Notes: a model not told the origin generated them from the sequence alone. Shown: positions 35,423 through 45,713, counted from the stretch's first letter. The stretch is DNA of 64,000 nt from Saxidomus purpurata (GCA_022818135.1 JAFMSR010000010.1:32591759-32655758); one strand, 5' to 3'. Numbers and translations: made by a program.

Positions 35423-38212
35423 TTCTAATCGTTCCATGTGAAAGACTTTCTTGCTGAAGGCTTGAATCATACATGATCATGATTTTTTCCAAGAATTAGT
35501 CATGTTTCATCGTCATCCAACAATGAAACATCTGCCGCTCCCAAAGATGTTTACACGTGTTGCATTTAAAGTGATTTCATTCTTAATGGACATGTGTGTA
35601 CTGCACTGTATACGTATAAAATATCTACATTTTGTAAGGAATTTTCACAGGTTTTTGGGCAGAGGATAACTAAAAACGGTCCAAATGGTCATATTGAAGT
35701 AAATGCACTGAGCATACGGGGCTATTCCATTTAGATTTCGTAGATAATCACTTATTTTTTCATGCAAATCCACCATCCTCAAAAAGAATTAGCCCGTCAG
35801 GTGATCATTTGATTTTCCTGTCGCCGAAATCGCTTTCAAAACTTCGTCAACTTGGTAACAGTAAAGAAATACTTCCACTAGGAATGCCTCCGCTGATTTA
35901 CTACGCGTTGATGTATGTTCTTCAAATCTCAGGATTTTCAATGGACATAAATCACACAACAACCAAATAGCCAAATTCCCACAAACATGCATTCCTATCA
36001 TCCAAGTTAAGGACTGCCTTTTTAGGCAGCCTCGACCTGTCTTTGACACGAGGGCGTCCAACGAGGACACGGCAATCCGCGGATTATCGATATAAAACTC
36101 AATATATCTGGATAGCTTGTATCAAAGGATCAACTTATCGCCCTGGATCACGTTGAAAGTGACAGGGGATTTATTGATCCCTTAACTTCATTCATAGGTG
36201 AAAAATATGGCCATGTAATTCATACTTTTCAAACTGTCTTACGTGAATACGCAAGCACCGCATGTGAATGAGTAAGCAAATCCAGATGCTTCACACTACT
36301 GTTATTGGCCAAACTCGTGAAAAATGGCCATGTTTTCTCTATACTTGTTCAAATATTTAAATGTTTTGTAAAAGTTTGTTTTAATTATGTACATGTATAA
36401 TACTTGCTAAAATATCGATTGTCGCCATCACAATTGTAGCGAAACAGCTGTTGGTGTGCTGTGGCATGTTTTGAGACACATTTCTTAAATTTTTGCTGTA
36501 ATATTTTTACAATATCATTCAGCGGATTTCTTTTAAATGTAAAACTTTGTACTTAGAATTGACTTTGAGTAAAGACCTGGCAGTCATTTTCTTAGATGGT
36601 GGCAAATTTTCAAGCATTTGTCAAATTGTGCACTCATAAATTCCTGTAAAGTATTCTGTATGCTCCCACATTTATATCAAATCGTTGCAAACGCCTTTGA
36701 AATCCCAGCAGAACCAGTGAAGCGGTGCCGTCGAACCAACCAACATTTGCAATAGAGATTTTCGCTTGTGTTGTGGATTCTAGCATTTACTTTTACATTT
36801 TTCTGTTTAAATACATGTATATAATCTTGGAGAAATTCACATTTTTCATCAACACTTGTAGGCGAGCAGCTTTGAATCGAGTACAAAGTCGCCCCTTGGT
36901 ATCTCATTTCACGTTCCAATATTACATGAAATGTTCTTGAATTAACACCCCGCTTAAATCTAAATATAGTCTTACCGACTGCGCGATTGTTCTGATCATG
37001 ATCTGCACTTATCGCAAAAGGCAGAATCACTTGTTACTAGCAAGTTAAGATATGAGGAATTCCTAAAATTGAATTGTCCGCCGTTTAAGTGTTAATGGTA
37101 CCATTTAACTATTCATCGGAGATGCAGAATCTACAAAAAACAGCTTGAGTCAAAATCGGCCACTATAGACCATGTCGGTGTACACAGATGTATATGGAGA
37201 TCACAGTCTGCCCTGAACAGCTGATTCGAGAAGGGTAAGAGAGAAAATTTACATGTTTACCGTCTGCCATATTTCTTCCTTCATTGCTTGCGGCAAAAAT
37301 CCTCGATTCACTTCGGCGACATCCGGATCTAAGATAAACGATCAAGCCTATTTTCCCAAGCCCTGGACCATATCAACATGTATAAGGTAGTCAAACTCCA
37401 AGCTGTCTCCGCGTAAAAGGATACGTCCTCTAAAATTACGAAAATAAAGTAATAAAGTAAAATGTGTGATTGTGTCTAACTAGATCATTTTCTACATTTA
37501 AGCATTTTATAATGATTTTATATCTGATCTCAAAAATGCGTGATGTCGGATGACAATAATTTCGTATCAAATTGAAATTCGTAATTGTGTTAATTGCTCG
37601 CACGCGCTGAGCAGGTGGCAAATTTACACACACGAAATGTACGGCACTTATTAATATTTGAACGCAAAAATTTTAATATTGTTAACGATGAAAGGGGTTT
37701 TTATGTACAAAATATTTCATATTTCAACAAAGCACGTTGTCCACTACAAAATACAAATAGTAGCACGCGAGCGTTCTCAACAAAATAAAAGCAAGAGAAG
37801 GGGTTATTGCCGGTGCTGTTGTTTAATTGTGTTTAATGGAGGAAAATTAATTACCCGACCAAGACCTTATGCAAATTCAATGGGCTCCAATGTCGTTTTA
37901 ACTTTGTTTACATATCCAGTATCATAACTGAGCCATAGGTTTATGTCGGATATCAGATCGCAGACGAAAGAACGCATGGACCATTAACTATTTATTGTGC
38001 GTTATTATTTTAAATGCTCATACAAGCTTTGCATAAACCTTTTCAATTGTCGATACTGCATGTGTTTCTTGTGGTTGTACTAGACTGTGCCGACGTGCAC
38101 GAGTCATTTGAGTAAAAAACCGAATAAAAATGGCACACCCTCATGAAACTACAAAATGCAACAAGATGTTAATGTAATTTACTTAAAAAACCTTACTTTG
38201 AATAGTTGAAAA
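35423..38212. other. Non-coding DNA of the left arm
   Basis: No gene could be supported. Minus-strand frames at 35789-36070 and 36677-37030 have no recognisable motif and no ATG context that I trust. They recur in the right arm only because the arm is duplicated, so the recurrence is not independent evidence of coding. Confidence 0.3.
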
Positions 38213-38213
38213 A

Positions 38214-38284
38214 TTGCCGTGGTCTAGTGATTAGCACGCTCGTCCGGTAATTCAAACACCCGCGGTTCGAATCCCGGCAGTGCT
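38214..38284 (+). other. tRNA-like sequence (left arm)
   Basis: GTGGTCTAGTGATTAGCACG is a good box A/D arm of the Glu/Asp type, and GCGGTTCGAATCCCGG a good box B/T loop. However, the middle part (CGTCCGGTAATTCAAACACC) does not fold into a proper anticodon arm, the T stem has two mismatches, and acceptor pairing is poor. A decayed tRNA or SINE head is more likely than a functional tRNA. The mirror copy is at 55821-55891. Confidence 0.45.
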
Positions 38285-39685
38285 TGATTTATATATTTTT
38301 GACACGCTTTAATTTAGTTAATTTAAACCGGTTGACCTGTAACGACAAGGTTTAAAAAACATAAACAAATAGTTCAATACTCAATCATTGACCTGCTTTG
38401 GATCGGATCGGATATTCGTTTCAAGGCAGTGTTGAACGAGAGCTTGTCAGTCTTTCAAAAAGCATAAATATGTGCAACCCACTCAAGGTAGAGGCATGCA
38501 TTTACTCGTGTGCTCGTCCATCCCTGACTCCCCATCAGTGATAGGTATTTCGGTTTTCATCCTGTTAGTCAAAAATATTTAAAAATCGTCTTTTGAAACG
38601 ACCGAAGACGACATTTAAGGAACACATACGCAAGCCTTCGCACCAAGCAATAGATATACCATTGTTCCAGCACAGTCAAAATATGTACATGTCTAAAATA
38701 CTTTTTGTAAATGAAATGGTTTCAAATATTTGCACGAGGAAAAACTTAAATGTTTGAAATGGAAACCCGGACGAGAAATTGAGGTATTATTGTTTTAAAA
38801 CCCAGGTAACAACATGCAACTTAGATGTTAAAACTCGTCGCATTCTCTGCCAAGTTTGAAAACATATCCTTAAGTAATCAAATCTGGCTCTCATCCGCGG
38901 TTTATACTCGAAACATCACATAAGATACTTCATATATCAAAGACAAACAAACACATAGCGACATTTACATGATCCTCGGTATAGTGATAATCCGGGTATT
39001 TGGGAATGATGTACATAACGTAAATACCACGATATCTGCAATGTATCTCGCGAGATTTGGACCAAAGAACTCCAAATCCTGCCACAAACGGGCTGCAACG
39101 CTCTGGGTATCTGATGATATTACAAAGTAAAAACGATAAGAAATATATCAACTTGATACCCAGGGTAATTTGACATGCACTGTCTTCGGTGTATAAGATT
39201 GGGTTTACCATCCATGACAGGCGGGACATTAAAGTAATCCGCGACCCCCACTAGGATTGACTGATAGACATAAGTTAATTTCACACGCACAGTGACGTAA
39301 GCGAAATTTGTGCAGCAATGGGGTTCTTCTTTGATTTAAATAACTGTATGATTAATTGTAATTATAAATCCTTGTTTATACATTATAACACATAAATATA
39401 TGTAACTTGAGAAAGTTTTTACTCAGAAAATGGTCACTTTACCCCCTGTATCTCACAAGCTAAGACACCGTCTTAATCTAAAGAAGTTTTGATTCCATTG
39501 CAAAACCCAAAACAAAAACAAACGAACAAAATATATAATTTTTTTCTTTACTCTTTTGCAACAGCAGAAGTGCTTTTTTTACAACACATATCGGTACACA
39601 GAAACAAAATAGTTCCATATGTAATAAAATAGTTCCAAGTGCTATGTGTCGGTATTAGCTGTCTACCGGTTAAGTAGTTACGGTA
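38285..39685. other. Non-coding DNA with a TCTCGCGAGA site
   Basis: No supported gene. The minus-strand open frame at 38930-39229 has no recognised domain and its first codon is not ATG. One TCTCGCGAGA palindrome lies inside (listed separately). Confidence 0.3.
39046..39055. promoter_or_regulatory. TCTCGCGAGA palindrome (left arm)
   Basis: This exact 10-bp palindrome is known in animals as a core-promoter element recruiting Kaiso-type factors and is often found at TATA-less or bidirectional promoters. Here it has no confirmed transcript beside it. The mirror copy is at 55050-55059. Confidence 0.25.
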
Positions 39686-39689
39686 TGTC

Positions 39690-40215
39690 TATTAGCGGTG
39701 TAACCGGTTTAGTAGTTATGTCTTTCTGTAAGTTTTGCTAAAACAAGTGTAGCCTGTTTCGTAGTTATGTCTTTCTGTACATTATGCAGACCAAACTGGC
39801 TTATGTCTTTCAGTATGCTTTGCTGAGTCAACTGTAACTGGTTTATTAGTCCTGTCTTTTTGAAGTTTTTTCCGGATCCAAGTGTAACCGGTTTAGTAGT
39901 TTTGTCTTTCTGTATGCTTTGCTGAGTCAACTGTAACTGGTTTATTAGTCCTGTCTTTTTGAAGTTTTTTCCGGATCCAAGTGTAACCGGTTTAGTAGTT
40001 TTGTCTTTCTGTATGCTTTGCTGAGTCAACTGTAACTGGTTTATTAGTCCTGTCTTTTTGAAGTTTTTTCCGGATCCAAGTGTAACCGGTTTAGTAGTTT
40101 TGTCTTTCTGTAGGCTTTGAAGATCGGAAAGTCTTGTCAGTCGTGTTCTACGACCGTCGCCGGTTCAGTGGTATTGTCTTTCTGTAGGTTATTTTGATCC
40201 AATTTAAAACGGTTT
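39690..40215 (-). repeat. AACCGGTT minisatellite, ~49/99-bp (left arm, inverted)
   Basis: Repeats of GTGTAACCGGTTTAGTAGTT, TGTCTTTCTGTATGCTTTGC, TGAGTCAACTGTAACTGG and TTTTTTCCGGATCC form a 99-bp dimer (about three copies) with single ~49-bp units at the ends. It is the reverse complement of the array at 53880-54430 and belongs to the family found after every copy of the 288-codon gene. Confidence 0.85.
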
Positions 40216-40485
40216 TATATCCTTGGCTCCTCAGATATAAACAACCGCACTACATTTCAGGTTATTTCATTTCATTTTTTTCTTTAGCAACAATGGTCTT
40301 GCAATATTTCGTCAGATGAGTATCTGAAGGCAATTTTGATGCTACAAGTGTACATCGTCTTTCTCGAATGAAAGTCTTTCACACAATTTCTTTAAAAGTT
40401 TCAACCAGAATCAAAATATTATATAATGCATAAATTTATAGAATAATCAGTTACAATAACATGTTGATTTTGATTAATGAAGTCT

Positions 40486-40985
40486 NNNNNNNNNNNNNNN
40501 NNNNNNNNNNNNNNNNNNNNNNNNNNNNNNNNNNNNNNNNNNNNNNNNNNNNNNNNNNNNNNNNNNNNNNNNNNNNNNNNNNNNNNNNNNNNNNNNNNNN
40601 NNNNNNNNNNNNNNNNNNNNNNNNNNNNNNNNNNNNNNNNNNNNNNNNNNNNNNNNNNNNNNNNNNNNNNNNNNNNNNNNNNNNNNNNNNNNNNNNNNNN
40701 NNNNNNNNNNNNNNNNNNNNNNNNNNNNNNNNNNNNNNNNNNNNNNNNNNNNNNNNNNNNNNNNNNNNNNNNNNNNNNNNNNNNNNNNNNNNNNNNNNNN
40801 NNNNNNNNNNNNNNNNNNNNNNNNNNNNNNNNNNNNNNNNNNNNNNNNNNNNNNNNNNNNNNNNNNNNNNNNNNNNNNNNNNNNNNNNNNNNNNNNNNNN
40901 NNNNNNNNNNNNNNNNNNNNNNNNNNNNNNNNNNNNNNNNNNNNNNNNNNNNNNNNNNNNNNNNNNNNNNNNNNNNNNNNNNNNN
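40486..40985. other. Assembly gap, exactly 500 N
   Basis: A round gap length indicates a scaffolding placeholder, so true size and content are unknown. The left edge pairs with 53621, the last base of the stop codon of copy 4, so a minus-strand gene copy would start here. The right edge is three bases before the ATG of copy 1. Open frames reported across the Ns are meaningless. Confidence 0.98.
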
Positions 40986-40988
40986 AAA

Positions 40989-41855
40989 ATGCCTACTATG
41001 CTGACAAAGTTGATAGAAAGGTGTGTTCCGTGCTCAAGGAGACAGGAGGTGGCGGATTTGAGCCAACAAAGAGAGGAATTAGTGAGTAGGACAGATGATA
41101 TATCCGAAGATGAAATACATTTCATTATACCCGTTGCTGACTTTCAAAATTTTGAAGAACGAAAGCCAGCGGAAGGAGTGGAATTGAATATAGGACACTA
41201 CATGTTCATGTATAGGTACATCACCACAAAGGAGAATTTTAAACGACCTGGACCAGACCACGAATTGGTGATGTATTTCTTTCGCGACAGGCGTTCCATA
41301 TATCTGATTAAAGGATGGGTACCAACCAAATTGAGCTACATAAATCATATAAGGCAAAAATGTGGTGTGTTCACAGGAGTAAAGAGGAATGCCTGTTTCC
41401 AAAAATTGAATAGATTTGACAAAAGTCCCACTTCGGTGTTACCAAACGCTGTTATTTATTCAGACATGTGTTTACAAGTGCAGCTCGTACCTGCAGACAG
41501 ACTGTCACCGCCGTCAGACAAAGTTTGTTCGCCACTCCCAAAGTCAGCATATACTAGTAACTGGAGTGTGATTGATAGCTGGAGCCGCCATGTGATGCCA
41601 GATAATGCCGACAGTACCCGTCTTGGAATGGAAACAACAAGCCCACGTGTCCAAAGCTCAGTGTCTATGGATCAGCTGACGAAAGAGATTTTTGCTGTAA
41701 TTGAGGGACAACCTCTGAAAAAAAGTTATGTACGGGGATGTGATCCACGTTGGATGGTCAAGTCAACATTAGATACACGTGATAGAAGATACAGACCAGG
41801 AGCCGCCAAAGGACCGAGAACACGACCTGTTTTTCGTGAGAAATTCATGCTTTAA
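40989..41855 (+). CDS. Unknown protein of the tandem family, copy 1 (288 aa)
   Basis: An intact single-exon frame of 288 codons from ATG at 40989 (AAAATGC context, A at -3) to TAA. The protein is not recognised. It starts MPTMLTKLIERCVPC with a C-x-x-C pair (C12, C15), has an acidic stretch around residues 31-42, an aromatic-rich central part (about residues 65-110, including YMFMYRYITT and SIYLIKGWVP), and a basic C-terminal tail (residues 245-280, DTRDRRYRPGAAKGPRTRP). No signal peptide, membrane helix or coiled coil is evident, so a soluble intracellular protein is the simplest inference. By eye it differs from copy 3 at about 18 residues and ends FML like copy 4. The gap begins three bases upstream, so its promoter is not visible. 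Confidence 0.8.
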   Translation: MPTMLTKLIERCVPCSRRQEVADLSQQREELVSRTDDISEDEIHFIIPVADFQNFEERKPAEGVELNIGHYMFMYRYITTKENFKRPGPDHELVMYFFRDRRSIYLIKGWVPTKLSYINHIRQKCGVFTGVKRNACFQKLNRFDKSPTSVLPNAVIYSDMCLQVQLVPADRLSPPSDKVCSPLPKSAYTSNWSVIDSWSRHVMPDNADSTRLGMETTSPRVQSSVSMDQLTKEIFAVIEGQPLKKSYVRGCDPRWMVKSTLDTRDRRYRPGAAKGPRTRPVFREKFML

Positions 41856-42091
41856 GACTGCTTTGATCAAAATCAACATGTTATTGTAACTGATTATTCT
41901 ATAAATTTATGCATTAGATAAAATTGTGATTCCGTTTGAAACTTATAGAAAAATAATTTTTGTGAAAGACTTAAAATGTGCCGATTGAGAATTTACACAA
42001 ATCATTAAAACTTGAAGCATCAAAATTGCCTTCAAGTACTCTGCTGGTGGAATTTGACATGCCTATTGTTGCTTAAGAAAAAAGGCAATGA

Positions 42092-42097
42092 AATAAA
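42092..42097 (+). promoter_or_regulatory. Likely polyadenylation signal, copy 1
   Basis: AATAAA about 240 bases after the stop. The same hexamer is conserved after copies 2 (45955-45960) and 3 (49652-49657) but not after copy 4, where the flank has diverged. Confidence 0.4.
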
Positions 42098-42149
42098 TCA
42101 GATAAATGCAATGCGGTTGTTTGTATCTGAAGAGCCAAATATATTTAAT

Positions 42150-42460
42150 CGTTTATAAGTTGATCACCGAAACCTACAGAAAGATAAAAGACTATAGAGC
42201 CGGTAACCATGATACCAGACTCTTGACACTTTAAGACAGGAATATTAAACCGGTAACATTTGGATCCTCGAAACCTACAAACAGAACAACTATCCGGTTA
42301 TATGCACTTGGATCGTCAAGACCTACAGAAAAAACCGTACTAAACCGGTTACGCTTGGATCAGCAAAACATACTGGAACACATAACTACTAAACCGGTTA
42401 CGCTTGGATCTACAGCTGGTTACAGCTGGTTCAGCAAAACATACAGGAAGACATAACAGA
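42150..42460 (+). repeat. AACCGGTT minisatellite after copy 1
   Basis: About five units of a ~49-bp repeat: ACTAAACCGGTTACGC, TTGGATCAGCAAAACATACA, GGAAGACATAAC. Units are less regular than after copy 3. Each carries an AACCGGTT or AACCGGTA core. Confidence 0.8.
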
Positions 42461-42839
42461 GATGATATACTGTTTATGCCTAGACAATGCATAGTCAGAT
42501 CCCGATAAATGCACGTACATGTGAACGCTGGGATCAGTACATAAAGTACACTGCAACCGCCTGTTTTATCACAGATTACATTTATCCATAGGTATTCATA
42601 TCAAAGCACAATACCTGGTCGCACCCTTTTCCATAGACCTGATATCTTACAGCTGCCGAACACTATCAAAGTGCTGAATTGTCACAGGTCGCAACGACAG
42701 CTCTTTGAACTATTTTGTTTTCATAATTATACCGATATGTGTTGTAGCAAAAACGCCATGCATGGCAATCGAAATGAAAAACTTAAAATATCTTTTTCTC
42801 AAAAACCACAAGGCAAGGCGCTTAGATATTTACCAGGTA

Positions 42840-43330
42840 GCATTGCCTTGTAGACCTCTACCCAGAAGCTCCCGAGTCACTTGACTTTTCATAGGATTAT
42901 ATAGGAAAAAATGTATTCTCCGTAACGCTTAGATATGTGACATGTAGCATTGCCTTGTTGACCTCTACCAAGACTATGCAAATATGACCCCTGGTTCAAA
43001 GTTAAATCGTTTGGTTTTACTTAGATTTCTATAGGAAATCTTTAAACAATATTTTTTTCTTAAACTACAGTGCCTGCAGTATAATGTAGATATTTCCTAG
43101 TTGACCTCTACAAAGATTGTTAAATTCATGATCTTTGGATAAAATTGACCTTGTCCGGGAATCATTTGATTTCACATAGGTATGTTTAGGGAAAACTTCA
43201 AAAATCTTCTTGCCGAAGGCCAAGAGCTTCGGTATTTGGAAGGTAGCAGTTTGAAGTGGAACTCTACGAACATTGCTCAAAACAGACCCCTAGGTAAAAA
43301 TTGACCCTTTCTGTGACACGATTTTTGGCC
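42840..43330 (+). repeat. Dispersed repeat between copies 1 and 2 (CTCTACCAAG family)
   Basis: Successive segments CATTGCCTTGTTGACCTCTA, GACCCCTGGTTCAAA, TTCCTAGTTGACCTCTACAA and GACCCCTAGGTAAAAATTGA are the tandem-like parts of a molluscan interspersed repeat also present at 11.2-13.1 kb. Equivalent blocks lie at 47100-47640 and 50880-51510. Confidence 0.6.
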
Positions 43331-43859
43331 TTGTATTATAGCCATTGGTAAGCAGCTAAACTTGGCCCTCTTGTTTGCAATAGAAGCAAACCTTCGTTAA
43401 ATTACGACGGTATTTTACAGTTCGCAGCGATGACATAAAATATTACATGGATTAAATTACTTAGTTCGCTAATAAACATATCTCTTGGAACTATTTTGTT
43501 TGTGTATGGAACTATTTTGTTTGCACATACCGATATGTTTTGTCGCAAAACAGCTGGTGCCAAAGAGTACAGTAAAGATATATCTTTTCGTTGATATTTT
43601 TGTTCATTTGTTTTTGCAGTAAAACGCAGGCCAAAATCTTCTTGTCGAGTTTACGTGTTTTTTTTCGACTTTTGCCCTGCAAAGTCGAAAACACATAATT
43701 GCAAAAATCAACCATTTTAATGTTCACTGTTTTATTCTGTCCACATTTCAATATGAAAGTTCTGTATCGCAAGCCATTTTACTATTTGTTCCAAAAGGAG
43801 ATAGATCTATCATTCTAATTTCAACTAGATGTATTTCGTTTTAATAGAGATCTCTTTCA

Positions 43860-43927
43860 CGCTGAGAGATATCTTTGTATCACAATCTACTGAACTTTAA
43901 GAGATATATCTTTTATTACAGAGATAT
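43860..43927. repeat. AGATATCT-type motif cluster, first part (upstream of copy 2)
   Basis: Dense GAGATATCT, AGATATATCTTTTATT and AGAGATAT motifs. The cluster continues at 44550-44640 after an inserted element. Equivalent clusters are at 48140-48335 and 52345-52550. Many are palindromic and could be binding sites or short hairpins. Function unknown. Confidence 0.5.
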
Positions 43928-44530
43928 GTAGAGGTTATTATACGGGGCAGGTGTGCTGTTAGGCGATATTGGCACACTTGGTGAGCTATTGGCCCGAGGG
44001 CTTTAGCCCGAGGGCCAATTTAAACCAAGTGTGCCAATATCGCCTTAAGGCACACCTGCCCCGTATAATTACCTTTTTATTGCATATGTGCTGAAAATGG
44101 GAAAAGATAAGACAAAAAGATACAAAACGCACATTCCTGCAATACTTATACTATTTCATAAAGATAAATGCCATTGAATGAATAAATTATTCATACTATC
44201 CACAAAAGCAAACGTGTCAGTTTCCACATTTCGGTGATCAATAAACCTAAATTCTAAATTCAATAAACGTTGAGAAAGAGACTTCTGTGTCCTTTCGGCG
44301 GCCATTTTCCGTTACGTCTACGTTGTCAATTACGTCAACGTTTTCACGTGCTGACAGTCTAACGTTGCTGCACAGTTGACCGGAAATAGCCTCAATACCA
44401 ATTTTCTGGCACACTAGCAAGTGTGCCAATATCAGTTATCGGCACACTACGTCACGTGATCGTTTTATCGGCCCGTATCACCGACAATCAAAGGCAAATT
44501 TGATACTATATATAGTAACATATGCAATAA
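43928..44530. mobile_element. 603-bp non-autonomous insertion upstream of copy 2
   Basis: Copy 3 reads ACAGAGATAT directly joined to CTGTTAAAAC. In copy 2 these are separated by 603 bp, so this is an insertion (or was precisely lost elsewhere). The left part is a ~140-bp foldback (43932-44073). An internal TTATTGCATATGT (about 44084) pairs with ACATATGCAATAA at the right end (44518-44530), suggesting a nested element with ~13-bp terminal inverted repeats. It carries no transposase; the 60-codon minus-strand frame inside has no recognisable domain. Confidence 0.7.
43932..44073. repeat. Near-perfect foldback palindrome (~140 bp)
   Basis: AGGTTATTATACGGGGCAGG on the left matches the reverse complement of the right end with one mismatch. 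Inside, GGCGATATTGGCACACTTGG pairs with CCAAGTGTGCCAATATCGCC, and the centre is GGCCCGAGGGCTTTAGCCCG-type. Only short loops interrupt the stem. Transcribed, it would form a long hairpin RNA. Confidence 0.85.
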
Positions 44531-44640
44531 CTGTTAAAACATCATTTGAAAATATCTTTTTAATTTTGAGATATCTCTCAAAGTTACAGAGTAAGTTTAA
44601 GAGACATCTCTCTATTTTAAACAGATATCTCTTTTTTAGA

Positions 44641-44693
44641 GAGGTGGGGGATCGAACCCGGCGAACCCGCTACCACTGCACCACGGCGGTTTC
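44641..44693 (-). other. Truncated tRNA-like element upstream of copy 2
   Basis: On the minus strand: CCGCCGTGGTGCAGTGGTAG (box A and D arm), then directly GCCGGGTTCGATCCCCCACC (box B and T arm). The anticodon arm is missing or reduced, so boxes A and B are closer than in a tRNA. It is retained 150-200 bp upstream of copies 2, 3 and 4. Confidence 0.5.
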
Positions 44694-44704
44694 ACAATAT
44701 GTTA

Positions 44705-44712
44705 TGAAGTCA
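44705..44712. promoter_or_regulatory. Mutated CRE-like site upstream of copy 2
   Basis: TGAAGTCA occupies the place of the perfect TGACGTCA found upstream of copies 3 and 4. The central CG is lost, which in CREB/ATF sites normally reduces binding. Confidence 0.35.
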
Positions 44713-44846
44713 TATTCAACCTCGTTTTCATATTGCTCTGGTCCCTTAGTAGCGACGTCGTTTCTAACGTATTTTGTGTTTACATCCGTCGTTGAAGCTA
44801 TGCATTTCTGCGATAATTGCGTTTTTATTCAAATGTACACTGCAAA

Positions 44847-45713
44847 ATGCCGTCTATGCTGACAAAGTTGATTGAAAGGTGTGTTCCGTGCTCAAGGAGA
44901 CAGGATGTGGCGGATTTGAATCAACAAAGAGAGGAATTAGAGAGTATGACAGATGAAATATCCGAAGATGAAATGCATTTCATTATACCCGTTGCTGACT
45001 TTCCAAATTTTGAAGAACGAAAGCCAGCGGAGGGAGCGGAATTGAATATTGGACACTACATGTTCATGTATAAGTACATCACAACAAAGGAAAATTTCAA
45101 ACGGCCCGGACCTGACCACGAATTGGTGATGTATTTCTTCCGCGACAGGCGTTCCATATATCTGATTAAAGGATGGGTACCAACCAAATTGAGCTACATA
45201 AATCATATAAGGCAAAAATGTGGTGTGTTCACAGGAGTAAAGAGGAATGCCTGTTTCCAAAAAATGAATACATTTGACAAAAGTCCCACTTCGGTGTTAC
45301 CAAAGGCTATTATTTATTCAGACATGTGTTTACAAGTGCAGCTTGCATCTGCAGACAGACTGTCACCTCCGTCAGACAAAGTTTGTTCGCCACTCCCAAA
45401 GTCAGCATATACTAGTAACTGGAGTATGGTTGATAGCTGGAGCCGCCATGTGAAACCAGATAATGCCGACAGTACCCGTCTTGGAATGGAAACAACAAGT
45501 CCACGTTTTCAAAGCTCAGCGTCTATGGATCAGCTGACGAAAGAGATTTTTGCTGTAATTGAGGGACAACCTCTGAAAAAAAGTTATGTACGGGGATGTG
45601 ATCCACGTTGGATGGTAAAGTCAACATTAGATACACGTGATAGAAGATACAGACCAGGAGCCGCCAAAGGACCGAGAACTCGGCCTGTTATGTGTGAGAA
45701 ATTCATGTTTTAA
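44847..45713 (+). CDS. Unknown protein of the tandem family, copy 2 (288 aa)
   Basis: Intact, 288 codons, start MPSMLTKLIERCVPC, same architecture as copy 1. An in-frame TAA at 44814-44816 closes the frame 33 bases before the ATG, so the ten codons in between (which would need a TTG start) are not counted. Context TGCAAAATGC gives A at -3. Differences from copy 3 include D for E at residue 20, E for V at 32, A for V at 64, K for N at 153 and K for M at 203. The upstream region is altered: the CRE-like TGACGTCA of copies 3 and 4 reads TGAAGTCA here, and a 603-bp element sits about 320 bp upstream of the ATG. Function unknown; possibly less or differently expressed. Confidence 0.82.
   Translation: MPSMLTKLIERCVPCSRRQDVADLNQQREELESMTDEISEDEMHFIIPVADFPNFEERKPAEGAELNIGHYMFMYKYITTKENFKRPGPDHELVMYFFRDRRSIYLIKGWVPTKLSYINHIRQKCGVFTGVKRNACFQKMNTFDKSPTSVLPKAIIYSDMCLQVQLASADRLSPPSDKVCSPLPKSAYTSNWSMVDSWSRHVKPDNADSTRLGMETTSPRFQSSASMDQLTKEIFAVIEGQPLKKSYVRGCDPRWMVKSTLDTRDRRYRPGAAKGPRTRPVMCEKFMF

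Larger units (their letters stand above)
30023..40485 (+). repeat. Left arm of a giant inverted repeat
   Basis: Positions x here correspond to about 94022-x (outside the GCTGTTATA array) or 94105-x (inside it, towards the centre) in reverse complement. The match runs without visible break from the window end (64000 pairs with about 30023) to 40485, which pairs with 53621. Only scattered single-base differences were found by eye (for example 37577/56528, 37734/56371, 38110/55995), i.e. of the order of one per kilobase. The outer end of the arm lies beyond the window on the right, so full arm length is unknown. Confidence 0.95.

Noticed and set aside
36677..37030. 117-codon minus-strand frame duplicated exactly in the right arm (57075-57428)
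   Set aside because: Conservation is due to the near-identical arms, not to selection. The first codon is GTG and no motif is recognisable.
38214..38284. Functional tRNA-Glu
   Set aside because: The anticodon arm does not fold and the T stem is mismatched; only boxes A and B are good.
38930..39229. 99-codon minus-strand frame with exon-like edges (mirror 54876-55175)
   Set aside because: A possible acceptor and donor can be drawn inside it, but such sites are common by chance and no partner exon or family was found.
41079..41402. Antisense 107-codon frames within copies 1 and 2
   Set aside because: Shadows of the sense coding sequence; no independent promoter or conservation beyond that of the sense frame.
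40461..41855. A 464-codon open frame running through the gap into copy 1, and frames of 224 and 175 codons in the gap
   Set aside because: They are open only because the 500 N translate without stops. The supported start is the ATG at 40989.
44817..44846. Ten extra N-terminal codons before the ATG in copies 2-4
   Set aside because: They begin with TTG directly after an in-frame TAA. The first ATG, with A at -3, gives the 288-codon form, which also matches copy 1.
44500..44862. 120-codon plus-strand frame overlapping the start of copy 2 (98 codons before copy 3)
   Set aside because: It crosses the tRNA-like element and the promoter-like block, is interrupted in copy 4 and has no recognisable motif.
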